From positions 1 to 64,000 of the forward strand of contig NZ_JAPFRE010000025.1 of assembly GCF_026183735.1 (NCBI RefSeq): a stretch of DNA of 64,000 bases, given 5' to 3'. The translations under genes were made by a program, and so were the position numbers. This DNA comes from Alteromonas sp. ASW11-130. GTDB taxonomy: Bacteria > Pseudomonadota > Gammaproteobacteria > Enterobacterales > Alteromonadaceae. Position 1 is the stretch's first letter. The number at the start of each line of letters is the position of its first letter. This document shows positions 1-8,907 of this stretch, one piece after another. Under the pieces are notes generated by a model. That model searched no databases, had not been told where the DNA came from, and saw nothing but the letters and a program-made list of their open reading frames with translations.

Positions 1-338
1 TAACTCATGCCAAGGGCAAACATCGACAGGATCTTACGGTCAATCTCATCAGTGAGTTTTGTTTGGTTCTTCTTCACTAACTTCGGCTCAAACGAACCGG
101 AGCGATCACGAGGTGTATTGAGTTCGAACGCTCCAACGGATGACTTTACTGTTTTCTTGCTGAATCCGTTCTTACGATTGGTCTGTTCCTCAGAGTCGAG
201 GTGCTGCTCCAGTTCTGCTTTCAAAGCGGCTTCTGTGAGTTGTTTAATCAGGGGTGTTAAAACGCCATCATTGCCAGTCAGGCTTTGTCCTGACTGAAGT
301 GCTTTAATGGCATCGTCTATATTGAAGTCTTTGATCAT
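1..338 (-). CDS. IS256-family (Mutator-type) transposase, N-terminal part
   Basis: The leftward frame is open from the ATG at 338 to the window edge, giving 112 codons. The protein has the usual IS256-family N-terminus: a start near MIKDFNIDDAIKAL, an EAALKAELEQHL stretch, an N-R-K-N-G segment followed by K-T-V-K, and the F-E-L-N-T-P-R-D-R-S-G-S-F-E-P motif (roughly residues 75-90). The DDE catalytic residues would be further downstream, outside the window, so intactness cannot be judged. A rightward 96-aa frame over the same bases is a shadow. Confidence 0.85.
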   Translation of the reverse strand, partial: MIKDFNIDDAIKALQSGQSLTGNDGVLTPLIKQLTEAALKAELEQHLDSEEQTNRKNGFSKKTVKSSVGAFELNTPRDRSGSFEPKLVKKNQTKLTDEIDRKILSMFALGMS

Positions 339-385
339 GTGTCATTTCCGTTTTGGATATATTAATGAAATGACACAGATTTCTA
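1..385 (-). mobile_element. IS256-family insertion sequence, one end (continues off left edge)
   Basis: The transposase start and one terminus of an IS256-family element are inside the window; the rest lies to the left. Outside the start codon an 11-bp perfect inverted repeat (TGTGTCATTTC at 338-348, GAAATGACACA at 367-377) resembles the TGTGTCA-type ends of this family. The exact outer boundary (roughly 375-390) cannot be fixed without the other end. It borders the metal-resistance island and may have helped mobilise it. Confidence 0.65.
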
Positions 386-465
386 AACACTACCAATAAA
401 AATTGAATGGCTGCTTTAGCCGAATACCTATGACAAAGCTCCAACATAAAACTGATAATTCGAGA

Positions 466-888
466 CTAATTCTCCGTACTAGAAGAACACACTTCTGCAA
501 TGCTATCTAATTGATGCAATACCCCGCACTCTTTAACCTTCTTATCATGATCGCAAGCAGAACGAATTGAAATCAGTGTTTCTTGTAGTACTTTTAATTC
601 AGCTATCCGATGTTCGATATCGTCAACATGCTTATCTATTGTAGTATTAACGTTTTCGCAGCTATTCTCTGGGTTTGCTCGGGTTTCCAGTACTAATTTA
701 ATTTCCTCGATTGTCATATCTAATGCGCGACATTGCTTTATAAACAATAACTGCTTCAGTGCATCTTCAGAGTAGCTTCGATAATTCGATGCCGTTCGCT
801 CAGGTGCAGCCAATAGTGATTTACGCTCATAAAAACGAATTGTCTGAATACTTAACCCTGTCTTAGCTGCCAGAAGCCCAATTTTCAT
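466..888 (-). CDS. MerR-family metal-responsive regulator (CadR/PbrR type)
   Basis: A cytoplasmic transcriptional activator of the MerR family, 140 aa, the usual length. The winged helix-turn-helix is at residues 1-40, including the family motif with R18-F-Y-E-R, followed by a long dimerisation helix. Cysteines at 77, 112 and 121 fall where CadR and PbrR proteins bind Cd, Pb or Zn; C53 and C134 are additional. Gene and operator lie back to back with the CDF gene, the standard layout in which the regulator distorts the divergent promoter when metal binds. Which metal is sensed cannot be read from the sequence, though the neighbouring pumps suggest Zn/Cd/Co/Pb. Confidence 0.9.
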   Translation of the reverse strand: MKIGLLAAKTGLSIQTIRFYERKSLLAAPERTASNYRSYSEDALKQLLFIKQCRALDMTIEEIKLVLETRANPENSCENVNTTIDKHVDDIEHRIAELKVLQETLISIRSACDHDKKVKECGVLHQLDSIAEVCSSSTEN

Positions 889-905
889 TTTAACTTGCCT
901 AAAGC

Positions 906-936
906 TTGACTCTATACCAAGTATAGAGTTTACACT
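906..936 (+). promoter_or_regulatory. MerR-type promoter and operator, 19-bp spacer
   Basis: A -35 box TTGACT (906-911) and a -10 box TACACT (931-936) are separated by 19 bp, the overlong spacer typical of MerR-controlled promoters. Between and overlapping them is a perfect dyad: ACTCTATAC (909-917), a CAA centre, GTATAGAGT (921-929). This should drive the CDF gene and possibly the czc genes downstream. Transcription would start near 943, leaving almost no leader before the GTG at 947 and favouring the ATG at 968. Confidence 0.9.
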
Positions 937-967
937 CGCGTTATAGGTGAGTAAAGCGAGTGTTTTT

Positions 968-1594
968 ATGAGTGGTTGTGGGTGCGAAATTGAGATAAAA
1001 GACCAAGAACAAAAGGCAGTTCTCTACTGGCTATTGGGCATCAATGCTGTGATGTTTATCATTGAAATGAGTGTAGGGTTACTCGCTGACTCAACAGCAC
1101 TTATTGCAGACTCCCTTGATATGTTGGCTGACGCAGTCGTTTACGGTGTTGGTATATATGCAGTAGGGAAAACAATTGTTCACAAAGCCAATGCTGCAAA
1201 GGTAAGTGGATATTTTCAATTGGCATTAGGCCTATTAATTTTGTTTGACATAGCTCGTCGCGCAACCTTTGGAAGTGGGCCTGAATCTATGCTTATGATG
1301 GGCATGGGCGGTGTTGCACTTATCGCTAACGTTATATGTTTGGCGATAATCAGAAAACAAAAAAATGGCGAGGTGCATATGCGAGCAAGTTGGATATTCT
1401 CGGCAAACGACGTCATTGCAAACATAGGAGTGATATTGGCGGGTGTGATGGTTTATCTATTCGATACTCGTTGGCCTGATTTGGTCATAGGTCTTATTGT
1501 GTCTATCGTTGTGTTACGAGGCGCAGTCTTAATTCTAAAAGACGCCAGAAAGGAATTCCGTGAAAACAGCTCGACGAATGGAGAGATCGTATGA
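968..1594 (+). CDS. Cation diffusion facilitator family transporter
   Basis: An inner-membrane divalent-cation exporter of the CDF superfamily, 208 aa. It opens with a Cys-rich G-C-G-C motif and has about six hydrophobic segments. Metal-site acidic residues occur in the second helix (ADSLDMLAD, about residues 47-55) and the fifth (N-D in SANDVIAN, about 145-152). I use the ATG at 968, not the GTG at 947, because of the promoter position and the AGCGAG ahead of the ATG. It lacks the large cytoplasmic C-terminal domain of CzcD. It overlaps the next gene by four bases (ATGA), implying translational coupling. The metal is likely Zn, Cd or Co by context. Confidence 0.85.
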   Translation: MSGCGCEIEIKDQEQKAVLYWLLGINAVMFIIEMSVGLLADSTALIADSLDMLADAVVYGVGIYAVGKTIVHKANAAKVSGYFQLALGLLILFDIARRATFGSGPESMLMMGMGGVALIANVICLAIIRKQKNGEVHMRASWIFSANDVIANIGVILAGVMVYLFDTRWPDLVIGLIVSIVVLRGAVLILKDARKEFRENSSTNGEIV

Positions 1595-1956
1595 ATTTCA
1601 CTCAAGCAGCAAAACCTTACATACTTCAAAAACTGAGCGCCGCGCATCAATCCCTTTCGAACAATGACAATAAAGCAGGATTTAAGGCCTTAGAGGATGC
1701 TCATGTCATCGGTCAGCACTCAACATACCACCACACACGAGTGCATTATGAAATGCTTAAATTTGGAATAGAACGCCGCGACCTTAAAGAGATATTTGGA
1801 CAAATTTTTAGAATGCTAGGTGCGCTGACTAAAACTCCAATTGGCTTATTGCCTGAGGGCAATACTGGTGGGGCAAACGTGAGTCCATTCAAGCCAATGT
1901 CTATTTCACCCGAAAACAAAGCCATATTGGAAAAAATTAGAAATGCACAGTCATAA
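1591..1956 (+). CDS. DUF3703 family protein
   Basis: A 121-aa soluble protein of the DUF3703 type, recognised by the GLLPEGNTGGANVSPF segment near residues 84-99 and the His-rich middle (GQHSTYHHTRVHYEM, about 41-55). The family often accompanies CDF transporters in MerR-controlled metal clusters; its biochemical role is not known to me. It overlaps the preceding CDF gene by four bases and the following CDF gene by 14, so all three sit in one tight operon. The His-rich stretch could bind metal, which is inference only. Confidence 0.8.
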   Translation: MNFTQAAKPYILQKLSAAHQSLSNNDNKAGFKALEDAHVIGQHSTYHHTRVHYEMLKFGIERRDLKEIFGQIFRMLGALTKTPIGLLPEGNTGGANVSPFKPMSISPENKAILEKIRNAQS

Positions 1957-2839
1957 CCATTCACACTCGCAAGAGAATTCAACCGACGCGTCTAAACGTA
2001 TTGGATGGGCGTTTTTCTTAAATGTGGTGTTCACTGTTATTGAATTCATTGGTGGATGGCTTACCAACAGCACCGCTATTATGGCTGACGCAGTGCACGA
2101 TTTGGGTGATAGTCTTTCCATTGGTACAGCGTGGGGATTAAACAAGCTTAGCGATAAAGATTCTAATCAAACATTCTCATACGGCTACAAAAGATTTTCC
2201 TTACTCGGTGCATTGATTAACGGTATTGTGCTGACGGTAGGCTCCATTTGGATATTGCTTGAAGCGATACCTCGTTTGGCTGAGCCTGAAATGCCCCAAG
2301 TTGAAGGGATGGTTTTATTGTCTATCTTTGGGATGGCAGTAAACGGCTTTGCGGCTTATAAACTGAGTGAGGGAGACTCATTAAATGAGCGAGTCCTCAA
2401 CTGGCATTTGCTGGAAGATGTGCTTGGTTGGGTAGCAGTATTTATCGTGTCCATCGTCTTAATGTTTAAGCCTTGGCCTATTTTAGATCCAATCTTATCC
2501 ATTGGCTTTACTTTGTTCATCCTTTTCAATGTGTTCCGCAATCTCAAAGAAACCCTAATGCTGTTTTTGCAAGCAACGCCCGATAAACAGCTTTCAAAGA
2601 TTCGAAGCGATTTACTGGCAAACGATAAGGTAAGTGATCTTCACCATTTTCATATTTGGTCTCTAGACGGTGAGCGTAACGTAATGACGGTCCATCTTGT
2701 TCTTGATGAAGATGTCAGTCTTGAGCACCTCCAATCACTCAAAGAAAACGTACACAGTTCGTTAGAAAAGTATAAATTTGAACATACGACAGTTGAGCTG
2801 GAGTTTGCTAATGAACAATGTCGTGACGAAGTGAATTAG
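1943..2839 (+). CDS. czcD: CzcD-like cation diffusion facilitator
   Basis: An inner-membrane Zn/Co/Cd-proton antiporter of the CDF family, 298 aa, the normal CzcD length. A short His-rich N-terminus (five His in the first ten residues) precedes six membrane helices. The metal site is visible: ADAVHDLGD in helix 2 (D49, H52, D53) and H155-x3-D159 in helix 5. A cytoplasmic domain with H-H-F-H-I-W follows. It overlaps DUF3703 by 14 nt. The family assignment is firm; the symbol is used by analogy and the metal is inferred from neighbours. Confidence 0.9.
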   Translation: MHSHNHSHSQENSTDASKRIGWAFFLNVVFTVIEFIGGWLTNSTAIMADAVHDLGDSLSIGTAWGLNKLSDKDSNQTFSYGYKRFSLLGALINGIVLTVGSIWILLEAIPRLAEPEMPQVEGMVLLSIFGMAVNGFAAYKLSEGDSLNERVLNWHLLEDVLGWVAVFIVSIVLMFKPWPILDPILSIGFTLFILFNVFRNLKETLMLFLQATPDKQLSKIRSDLLANDKVSDLHHFHIWSLDGERNVMTVHLVLDEDVSLEHLQSLKENVHSSLEKYKFEHTTVELEFANEQCRDEVN

Positions 2840-2858
2840 GCTTGGTAAACTTTCATAC

Positions 2859-3236
2859 ATGAAAAATCTAAAACGCATAAGTTACATCGTGATCTCGCTG
2901 ATACTCTTTCAGTCGTTTTCTGCTGTGGCGAATTCGTTAGATTTTCATGCAATAGACATTCAGCACTTGCAACACGAGCATAAGCATTCTGAGCACGAGC
3001 AAGTGCAGTCTGAGCTGTCTGCCAATGAAACCAGTGATAAAGTAAGTACAGAGCACCACAATCCTGCTGATTGTCACCATTGCGGCCACTGCCATGGCAC
3101 ACATGCACAATGGGTCAGTCAGAGTCATATCAACAGTCTGAAAACAGTGGTTTCAGTCCACAATTTCAACTATTTAGATGCGGTAATTGACGCACCTATT
3201 AACCGCTTACTTCGCCCCCCCAAAATTACTTCCTAG
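2859..3236 (+). CDS. Histidine-rich periplasmic protein (CzcI-like)
   Basis: A 125-aa exported protein with a signal peptide over about residues 1-25 (cleavage near AVANS). After it comes a strongly His/Cys-rich region with HEHKHSEHEQ and a D-C-H-H-C-G-H-C-H-G-T-H cluster near residues 71-82, an obvious metal-binding surface. Small His-rich secreted proteins at this position, just before czcC, are usually called CzcI and thought to buffer or regulate periplasmic Zn/Co. No strong Shine-Dalgarno is seen upstream. Overall similarity to CzcI cannot be measured here. Confidence 0.7.
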   Translation: MKNLKRISYIVISLILFQSFSAVANSLDFHAIDIQHLQHEHKHSEHEQVQSELSANETSDKVSTEHHNPADCHHCGHCHGTHAQWVSQSHINSLKTVVSVHNFNYLDAVIDAPINRLLRPPKITS

Positions 3237-3308
3237 TACGTTTTTTCGATAGCACCGCGCTGATAACACTCGCGATGCTAAATATTGATAAATTATTAGG
3301 ATATTCCA

Positions 3309-4706
3309 ATGAAAATGTTTCCTATTTTCGGGCATGCATCTGCCATTGTGTGCAGTTGCATACTGGGCTTATTACTCAGTCCAACGACCGCTCATGCGGC
3401 GAAAACCAACAGATTTGTAGACAAAAGTGTCCAAGCGCCCATACGAGAAACGCTGACTCTTGAGGACGCTATTAGACTAACACTTGCCAATAATCCAAGT
3501 CTGTATGAGTTTAAATTTAAACAACGTGTTATAGACGGAGAGTCAAAAACGGCGGCGCTTAAACCCGCATTGAATGCAGGGGTTGAATTAGAGAACTTTT
3601 TGGGAACTGGCGAGGTATCAGGTCTCAAAGAGCTTGAAGTTACCTTGACATTATCATCAGTGTTACAGCTCAATGATAAGCCAGCAGCAAGGTTGAATGT
3701 ACTCTCTGAACGAAGAATACAGCAAGATGTTGAAAAGCGAATACTCACCTTAGATATCCTCGGTGAGCTTAATCGTCGTTACATCAAAGTACTCGTATTG
3801 CAGGCGAACTTAGACGTCATAAAAGATGCAGAGGCACTTGCACTTTATACATTGAATGCCGTAACGAAACGCGTTGAAGCAGGCGCGTCCCCCTTGTTAG
3901 AACAAAAACGTGCCCAAGCTGCGCTGGCCCAAGCAAAGCTCGATGTTAATCTAGCTCAACAGGACCTAACGTTTGCCTTGCGCAGTTTATCCATCATGTG
4001 GGGGGAGCAGACCCCGAGCTTTAAGCATGTGGAAGGCGATCTTTTTGCTTTTAACAAAGTTGCGTCGTTTGATGCGCTGGCAGTCGCAATCCGAAATAGC
4101 CCTCACATTGACCTATACGCTAAACAAAGCCGTGTGCAAGCGGCGCAGCTTCGTTTAGTGCAAGCGAATAACCGCGCTGATATTGAGTGGTCAGCGGGGC
4201 TTCGCAGAATGCAAGGTATTGATGAAACAGCACTGGTTGCCGGAGTAAGCGTTCCATTGTTTCAAAAAGAACGAAACCTTGGTGAATATGAAGCAAACAG
4301 GGCACGTCTTGACGCAATAGAGCAGCAAAGACAAAACAACGTTCGAAGCCTATTACATTCAGTTAATCAAGCGTTAGGCGAACATACACGAGCATTGCTA
4401 GAGATCGACACACTTCAGCGCAAGGTGATTCCTCCGTTAAAGGGCGCGTTAGATTTAGTCGAGAACGCCTTTTTGGAGGGCCGTTTCAGCTACTTGGAAT
4501 GGGTAACTACTCGACAAGAATTTCTGACAACCCGGCTGACATTAATAGAGGCAGCGTCTCAAGTTCACTTAAGCAAAACAGAAATTGAAACACTCACAGG
4601 TCTCGCGCTGACGAATGAGCACAATGATGACTCAATTCACCCAAGTCACAAAAGCAATTGGCAGCAGTCATCTAACATTTCGATAAGAAGTCATGATTAT
4701 GAATAA
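3309..4706 (+). CDS. czcC: CzcC-like outer-membrane efflux protein (TolC family)
   Basis: The outer-membrane channel of the tripartite heavy-metal pump, 465 aa. The start at 3309 follows AGG eight bases upstream. The signal peptide ends near THAHAA (about residue 34). The mature part has the two long helical repeats of TolC/CzcC proteins with a duplicated L-T-L-E-D-A-I-R-L-T-L-A-N-N-P motif near its beginning and an EGRFSYLEW stretch near residue 395, a family hallmark. Its end overlaps the adaptor gene by 14 nt, so C, B and A are co-translated in the usual CzcCBA order. Confidence 0.9.
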   Translation: MKMFPIFGHASAIVCSCILGLLLSPTTAHAAKTNRFVDKSVQAPIRETLTLEDAIRLTLANNPSLYEFKFKQRVIDGESKTAALKPALNAGVELENFLGTGEVSGLKELEVTLTLSSVLQLNDKPAARLNVLSERRIQQDVEKRILTLDILGELNRRYIKVLVLQANLDVIKDAEALALYTLNAVTKRVEAGASPLLEQKRAQAALAQAKLDVNLAQQDLTFALRSLSIMWGEQTPSFKHVEGDLFAFNKVASFDALAVAIRNSPHIDLYAKQSRVQAAQLRLVQANNRADIEWSAGLRRMQGIDETALVAGVSVPLFQKERNLGEYEANRARLDAIEQQRQNNVRSLLHSVNQALGEHTRALLEIDTLQRKVIPPLKGALDLVENAFLEGRFSYLEWVTTRQEFLTTRLTLIEAASQVHLSKTEIETLTGLALTNEHNDDSIHPSHKSNWQQSSNISIRSHDYE

Positions 4707-5628
4707 ATTCACAATACAAAAAGTACTTATTTCTATCTTCACCCTTAGCCTTTATAGCCTAACCGCAATCGCAGGAGGTAAACACAGTGATGTAAGTTCC
4801 AGCGATCAAGACAATCACGCAGGTGAAGTCGTAAGAATGAGCAATGAAACAGCAATTCAGAATGGTATTTCTGCAACTCCCGTGCTCGCACGCGATATTG
4901 CGTTAACGAGTACGCTTTATGGGCGAATTAGTGCAGACCCCGCCTCATTAAGTCATATAAGAGCACGGTTTGACGGTGTTATTAAAGATGTAAAAGTCAA
5001 CATTGGCGATTCCGTTAAGAAAGGTGATATTTTAGCGGTTGTTGAGTCCAATGAGAGTTTAAAAAGTTATTCCATCACGTCACCTTTTGATGGCAATGTG
5101 ATTGCGCGACATGCGAATAATGGTGAGTTATCAAACGGGCAAGTACTTTTTTCGTTAGCTAACTATAAAAACGTATGGGCACAGCTGACCGTTTTTTCAC
5201 AAATGCTTAGCAGCATCAAGGTTGGACAGTCAGTTGAACTAAGCCACGCAGGTTTCAACCAAACCTCCAAGATTGCATATATTACGCCTTCAGCTGATGG
5301 CAATCCACACTCTCTTGCCAATGTAGCTGTCGATAATAGTACTGGATATTGGCCACTCGGTACGCTGGTCAAAGCACAAGTTACGACGTCAACTAAGTCA
5401 GTAAGTCATTCGGTTCCTCTATCTTCTGTGCAAGTGTATGAAGCCAAACAAGTTGTTTTTGTAGTTGAGGGTGATGAGTATGCGCCCAGAGCGGTAGAGC
5501 TTGGTGTCTCAGATGGTCACTATATCGAGGTTATCAATGGCCTTGAAGCAGGCGAACGCGTCGTGGCTTCCAATAGCTACATAATTAAAGCAGATTTGGA
5601 AAAATCGGAGGCAGGCCATGATCATTAA
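4693..5628 (+). CDS. czcB: CzcB-like periplasmic adaptor (membrane fusion protein)
   Basis: The periplasmic adaptor of the RND pump, 311 aa, shorter than classical CzcB. A signal-type hydrophobic segment occupies residues 5-27. A split lipoyl/barrel-sandwich domain follows (FDGVIKDVKVNIGDSVKKGD, then SPFDGNVIARHANNGEL), then a beta-barrel and a membrane-proximal domain ending in GLEAGERVV. The C-terminus is EAGHDH, a small metal-binding tail. The long helical hairpin is nearly absent, as in CzcB relatives with short hairpins. The second ATG at 4699 is an equally good start with better spacing to AAGAAG. Confidence 0.88.
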   Translation: MIMNKFTIQKVLISIFTLSLYSLTAIAGGKHSDVSSSDQDNHAGEVVRMSNETAIQNGISATPVLARDIALTSTLYGRISADPASLSHIRARFDGVIKDVKVNIGDSVKKGDILAVVESNESLKSYSITSPFDGNVIARHANNGELSNGQVLFSLANYKNVWAQLTVFSQMLSSIKVGQSVELSHAGFNQTSKIAYITPSADGNPHSLANVAVDNSTGYWPLGTLVKAQVTTSTKSVSHSVPLSSVQVYEAKQVVFVVEGDEYAPRAVELGVSDGHYIEVINGLEAGERVVASNSYIIKADLEKSEAGHDH

Positions 5629-5688
5629 TGCCTCACTACAACTGATATTTCCCTGTCAAATGGCGTGTAGTTCTAAGGGAGGTTTAAG

Positions 5689-8600
5689 ATGCTAGTTTCC
5701 ATTATTCGTACCGCAATCGAAAAGCGCGGTATTTTTCTGATGCTTTCCTTTTTGGTGATTGGATTAGGCCTATTCAGTTATCAAAAGCTGCCTATTGATG
5801 CCGTACCCGATATCACCAACGTTCAGGTACAAATCAACACACAAGCAGAAGGTTATTCACCGCTTGAAACTGAACAACGTATCACCTTTTTGGTAGAAAA
5901 CGCTTTGGCAGGATTACCAAACTTGGACTACACACGTTCACTATCGCGCTATGGCTTATCACAAGTGACGGCCGTTTTTGAAGAAGGCACGGATCTCTAT
6001 TTTGCCAGAAACCTCATAAACGAACGGCTAGGCATTATCAAAAGCCAATTACCCGATGGTATTGAGCCTAAGATGGGGCCGATTGCCACAGGTTTGGGTG
6101 AAATTTACATGTACACGCTTAGCGCGAAGCCCGGCACAGTAACTGCCGATGGCAGAAAATTTGATGCAATGGCGCTTCGAGAGTTACACGATTGGGTGGT
6201 GAAACCTCAACTGGCCTTGGTTAAAGGGGTAACAGAGGTTAATGCTATTGGGGGGTTTACCAAACAGTATCATGTGAAGCCTAATCCTCAACTTATGCTT
6301 AATTACGGCGTTAGTACTGACGATTTATTGCGGGCATTAAATCGGAATAACGCTAATCAGGGCGCTGGGTACATTGAACGCAACGGCCAGCAAATACTAG
6401 TACGTTCACAAGCGAGACTTTCGAGCGTTGAGGACATCAGTAACGTGGTGGTAACGCTTACAAACCGATCTCCCGTCACGGTAAGTGACATTGCAGAGGT
6501 CGCCATCGGTAAGGAGCTTAGAACGGGCGCTGCAACACGAGAAGGTCAAGAGACGGTGTTGGGCACAGCTATGATGCTAATAGGCGAAAATAGCCGAGCT
6601 GTTGCGCTAGACGTGGCTGATAAAGTGGATGAAATCCAAGCAAGCCTGCCAGAGGGCGTAATTATCCAAAGTGTATACGATCGCACTACGCTCGTGGATA
6701 AAGCCATCAATACAGTACAAAAAAACCTTGTTGAAGGCGCACTACTCGTTATTGTTGTCTTATTTTTATTGCTGGGCAATATACGGGCAGCAATTATCAC
6801 CGCCGCTGTCATCCCACTTGCCATGCTTGCCACAATAATAGGCATGGTACAAACGGGCGTTAGCGCGAACCTAATGAGCTTAGGCGCGTTAGACTTTGGA
6901 CTGATTGTCGATGGAGCGGTTATTATCGTCGAGAACTGTATTAGGCGATTAAGTGAATCGCAGCGGCGAACGGGTGCAATACTGCCTCTTAAAGAACGGC
7001 TGGAAGTCGTATTTGAGGCAACGAATGAGGTGGTACGCCCAAGTCTGTTTGGCGTGATGATAATCACGATTGTGTATATTCCTATTTTTAGCTTAACAGG
7101 TGTCGAAGGGAAGATGTTTCACCCAATGGCGGCTACCGTAATATTGGCATTGCTAGCGGCAATGGTATTTTCAATCACCATTGTGCCCGCAGCCGTTGCT
7201 ATGTTTATGTCGGGCAAAGTCAGTGAAAAAGAGAGTCCAATAATCACTGGGGCTAAATCAGTTTACCGCCCTGTATTGGAGTGGGCATTAAAATTACGAT
7301 GGTTGGTAGTAGGTGCAGCAACATTACTCGTAGTTATCAGTGTTTGGTTTGGGATGCGCCTAGGTTCTGAATTTGTGCCGCAACTAGATGAGGGTGACAT
7401 AGCCCTTCATGCAATGAGAGTGCCCGGCACAGGAATTGAACAAGCTGTCGATATGCAAAAACGGCTTGAACAGGTCATTATGCAATACCCACAGGTAAAC
7501 ACCGTATTTGCTAAAACGGGTACTGCTGAGGTGGCTACTGATGCTATGCCACCCAACGTCACTGACACTTTTGTAATGCTAAAACCAATTGATGAATGGC
7601 CAAACCCTGCATTATCGAAAGCGGAATTTGTCGAGCAATTGGAGAGGGATCTTCAAAATGTACCCGGCAATAACTATGAGTTTACGCAACCTATACAGAT
7701 GCGCTTTAACGAATTAATTAGTGGCGTTAGGGCAGATTTAGGGATCAAGATATATGGTGATGATCTGGATAAGCTGCGGGATTCAGCTGGTGATGTTTTA
7801 TCCGTATTACAAGATATTCCGGGCGCTGCTGATGCACGAGTAGAACAAGTAGATGAGATCCCCATCTTCACGGTGAACCCGAAGCCTTATGCGCTGGCGC
7901 GTTACAACTTAGACGTAACTGACTTGCAAACGTGGTTAAGTGCATCAGTTGGCGGCAAAGAAGCTGGTTTGGTATTTGAAGGCGACAGACGCTTTGAGAT
8001 TGTTGTTCGTTATCCTGAAGAGATTCGCAGTGATTTAGAAGCGCTGAGAAATATCCAAATCATGACCAATGATGGTGAGTATGTGCCAATCGCCGAGGTG
8101 GCTGAGCTTGAATATACCAATATTCCCAGTCAGATAAGTCGAGAAAACGCAAAGCGCCGTATCGTCGTCACAGCAAATGTGAGAGATCGTGATTTAGGCT
8201 CTTTTGTAGATGATGCTAAAGAGCAGATCGCCGCCAATGTGGTACTGCCAAGTGGCTACTGGATAAGTTATGGCGGTACGTTTGAGCAATTGGAAAGCGC
8301 AAGTCAGCGACTGAGTTTGGTTGTGCCCGCAACGCTTTTTCTGATCCTTGCATTACTTGTGATTGCATTCGGCTCAGTCAAAGACGCCATGATAATTTTT
8401 ACAGGCGTCCCTTTGGCATTAACTGGCGGCGTCTTTGCACTTTGGATCAGAGATATGCCTCTTTCAATATCCGCAGGGATTGGTTTTATCGCGCTCTCTG
8501 GTATTGCTGTATTGAATGGACTGGTGATGCTGTCTTTTATTAGGCAGAGGATGGAAGAGACTGGCGAGTTGGTAAACTCGATTATTGATGGAGCAATGAC

Positions 8601-8799
8601 TCGCTTGCGGCCAGTACTGATGACCGCGCTAGTGGCGAGCCTTGGTTTTGTGCCCATGGCGCTTAACGTAGGTACTGGCGCAGAGGTGCAGCGACCTCTG
8701 GCAACCGTGGTCATTGGTGGGATCATATCTTCGACCTTGTTAACTCTGGTTGTATTACCCGTACTCTATAGACTCGTTCACAGCAAAACTGCGATCTAA
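5689..8799 (+). CDS. czcA: CzcA-like heavy-metal efflux RND transporter
   Basis: The inner-membrane proton-driven pump of the Czc system, 1036 aa, full length for HME-RND proteins, preceded by a strong GGGAGG. Two sets of six membrane helices flank large periplasmic loops (about 40-335 and 555-860). The helix-4 signature DFGLIVDGAVIIVEN at residues 402-416 follows the DFGxxxDGAxxxxEN pattern of Zn/Co/Cd exporters (HME1 type), not the Cu/Ag type. The C-terminal helices contain GIAVLNGLVMLSF. It closes the czc operon and is followed by a hairpin. Confidence 0.95.
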   Translation: MLVSIIRTAIEKRGIFLMLSFLVIGLGLFSYQKLPIDAVPDITNVQVQINTQAEGYSPLETEQRITFLVENALAGLPNLDYTRSLSRYGLSQVTAVFEEGTDLYFARNLINERLGIIKSQLPDGIEPKMGPIATGLGEIYMYTLSAKPGTVTADGRKFDAMALRELHDWVVKPQLALVKGVTEVNAIGGFTKQYHVKPNPQLMLNYGVSTDDLLRALNRNNANQGAGYIERNGQQILVRSQARLSSVEDISNVVVTLTNRSPVTVSDIAEVAIGKELRTGAATREGQETVLGTAMMLIGENSRAVALDVADKVDEIQASLPEGVIIQSVYDRTTLVDKAINTVQKNLVEGALLVIVVLFLLLGNIRAAIITAAVIPLAMLATIIGMVQTGVSANLMSLGALDFGLIVDGAVIIVENCIRRLSESQRRTGAILPLKERLEVVFEATNEVVRPSLFGVMIITIVYIPIFSLTGVEGKMFHPMAATVILALLAAMVFSITIVPAAVAMFMSGKVSEKESPIITGAKSVYRPVLEWALKLRWLVVGAATLLVVISVWFGMRLGSEFVPQLDEGDIALHAMRVPGTGIEQAVDMQKRLEQVIMQYPQVNTVFAKTGTAEVATDAMPPNVTDTFVMLKPIDEWPNPALSKAEFVEQLERDLQNVPGNNYEFTQPIQMRFNELISGVRADLGIKIYGDDLDKLRDSAGDVLSVLQDIPGAADARVEQVDEIPIFTVNPKPYALARYNLDVTDLQTWLSASVGGKEAGLVFEGDRRFEIVVRYPEEIRSDLEALRNIQIMTNDGEYVPIAEVAELEYTNIPSQISRENAKRRIVVTANVRDRDLGSFVDDAKEQIAANVVLPSGYWISYGGTFEQLESASQRLSLVVPATLFLILALLVIAFGSVKDAMIIFTGVPLALTGGVFALWIRDMPLSISAGIGFIALSGIAVLNGLVMLSFIRQRMEETGELVNSIIDGAMTRLRPVLMTALVASLGFVPMALNVGTGAEVQRPLATVVIGGIISSTLLTLVVLPVLYRLVHSKTAI

Positions 8800-8803
8800 T
8801 GTT

Positions 8804-8834
8804 AAGGGCTTTCTGATTGATGACGAAAGCCCTT
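8804..8834 (+). terminator. Hairpin after czcA
   Basis: A perfect 10-bp stem, AAGGGCTTTC at 8804-8813 and GAAAGCCCTT at 8825-8834, with an 11-nt loop lies just after the czcA stop. The following ATTTCG is only weakly T-rich, so it may be a partial terminator or transcript-stabilising hairpin. Confidence 0.6.
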
Positions 8835-8907
8835 ATTTCGAATTATCCAGAACGGCGAAACTAGAATATTGTCGTGTCGTTCATTTTTTGACGTTGCAGG
8901 AAAAAGT

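Noticed and set aside
947-967. GTG start for the first CDF gene
   Set aside because: It leaves almost no untranslated leader after the MerR-type promoter; the ATG at 968 has an AGCGAG element and better N-terminal character.
6546-7067. 173-aa leftward frame inside czcA
   Set aside because: Shadow of czcA; Ser/Thr/Ile-rich composition typical of the antisense frame of a membrane protein.
8869-8907. TTG-initiated extension of the third CDF
   Set aside because: No ribosome-binding site, non-hydrophobic filler residues, and a good GCAGGAAAAA precedes the ATG at 8908.
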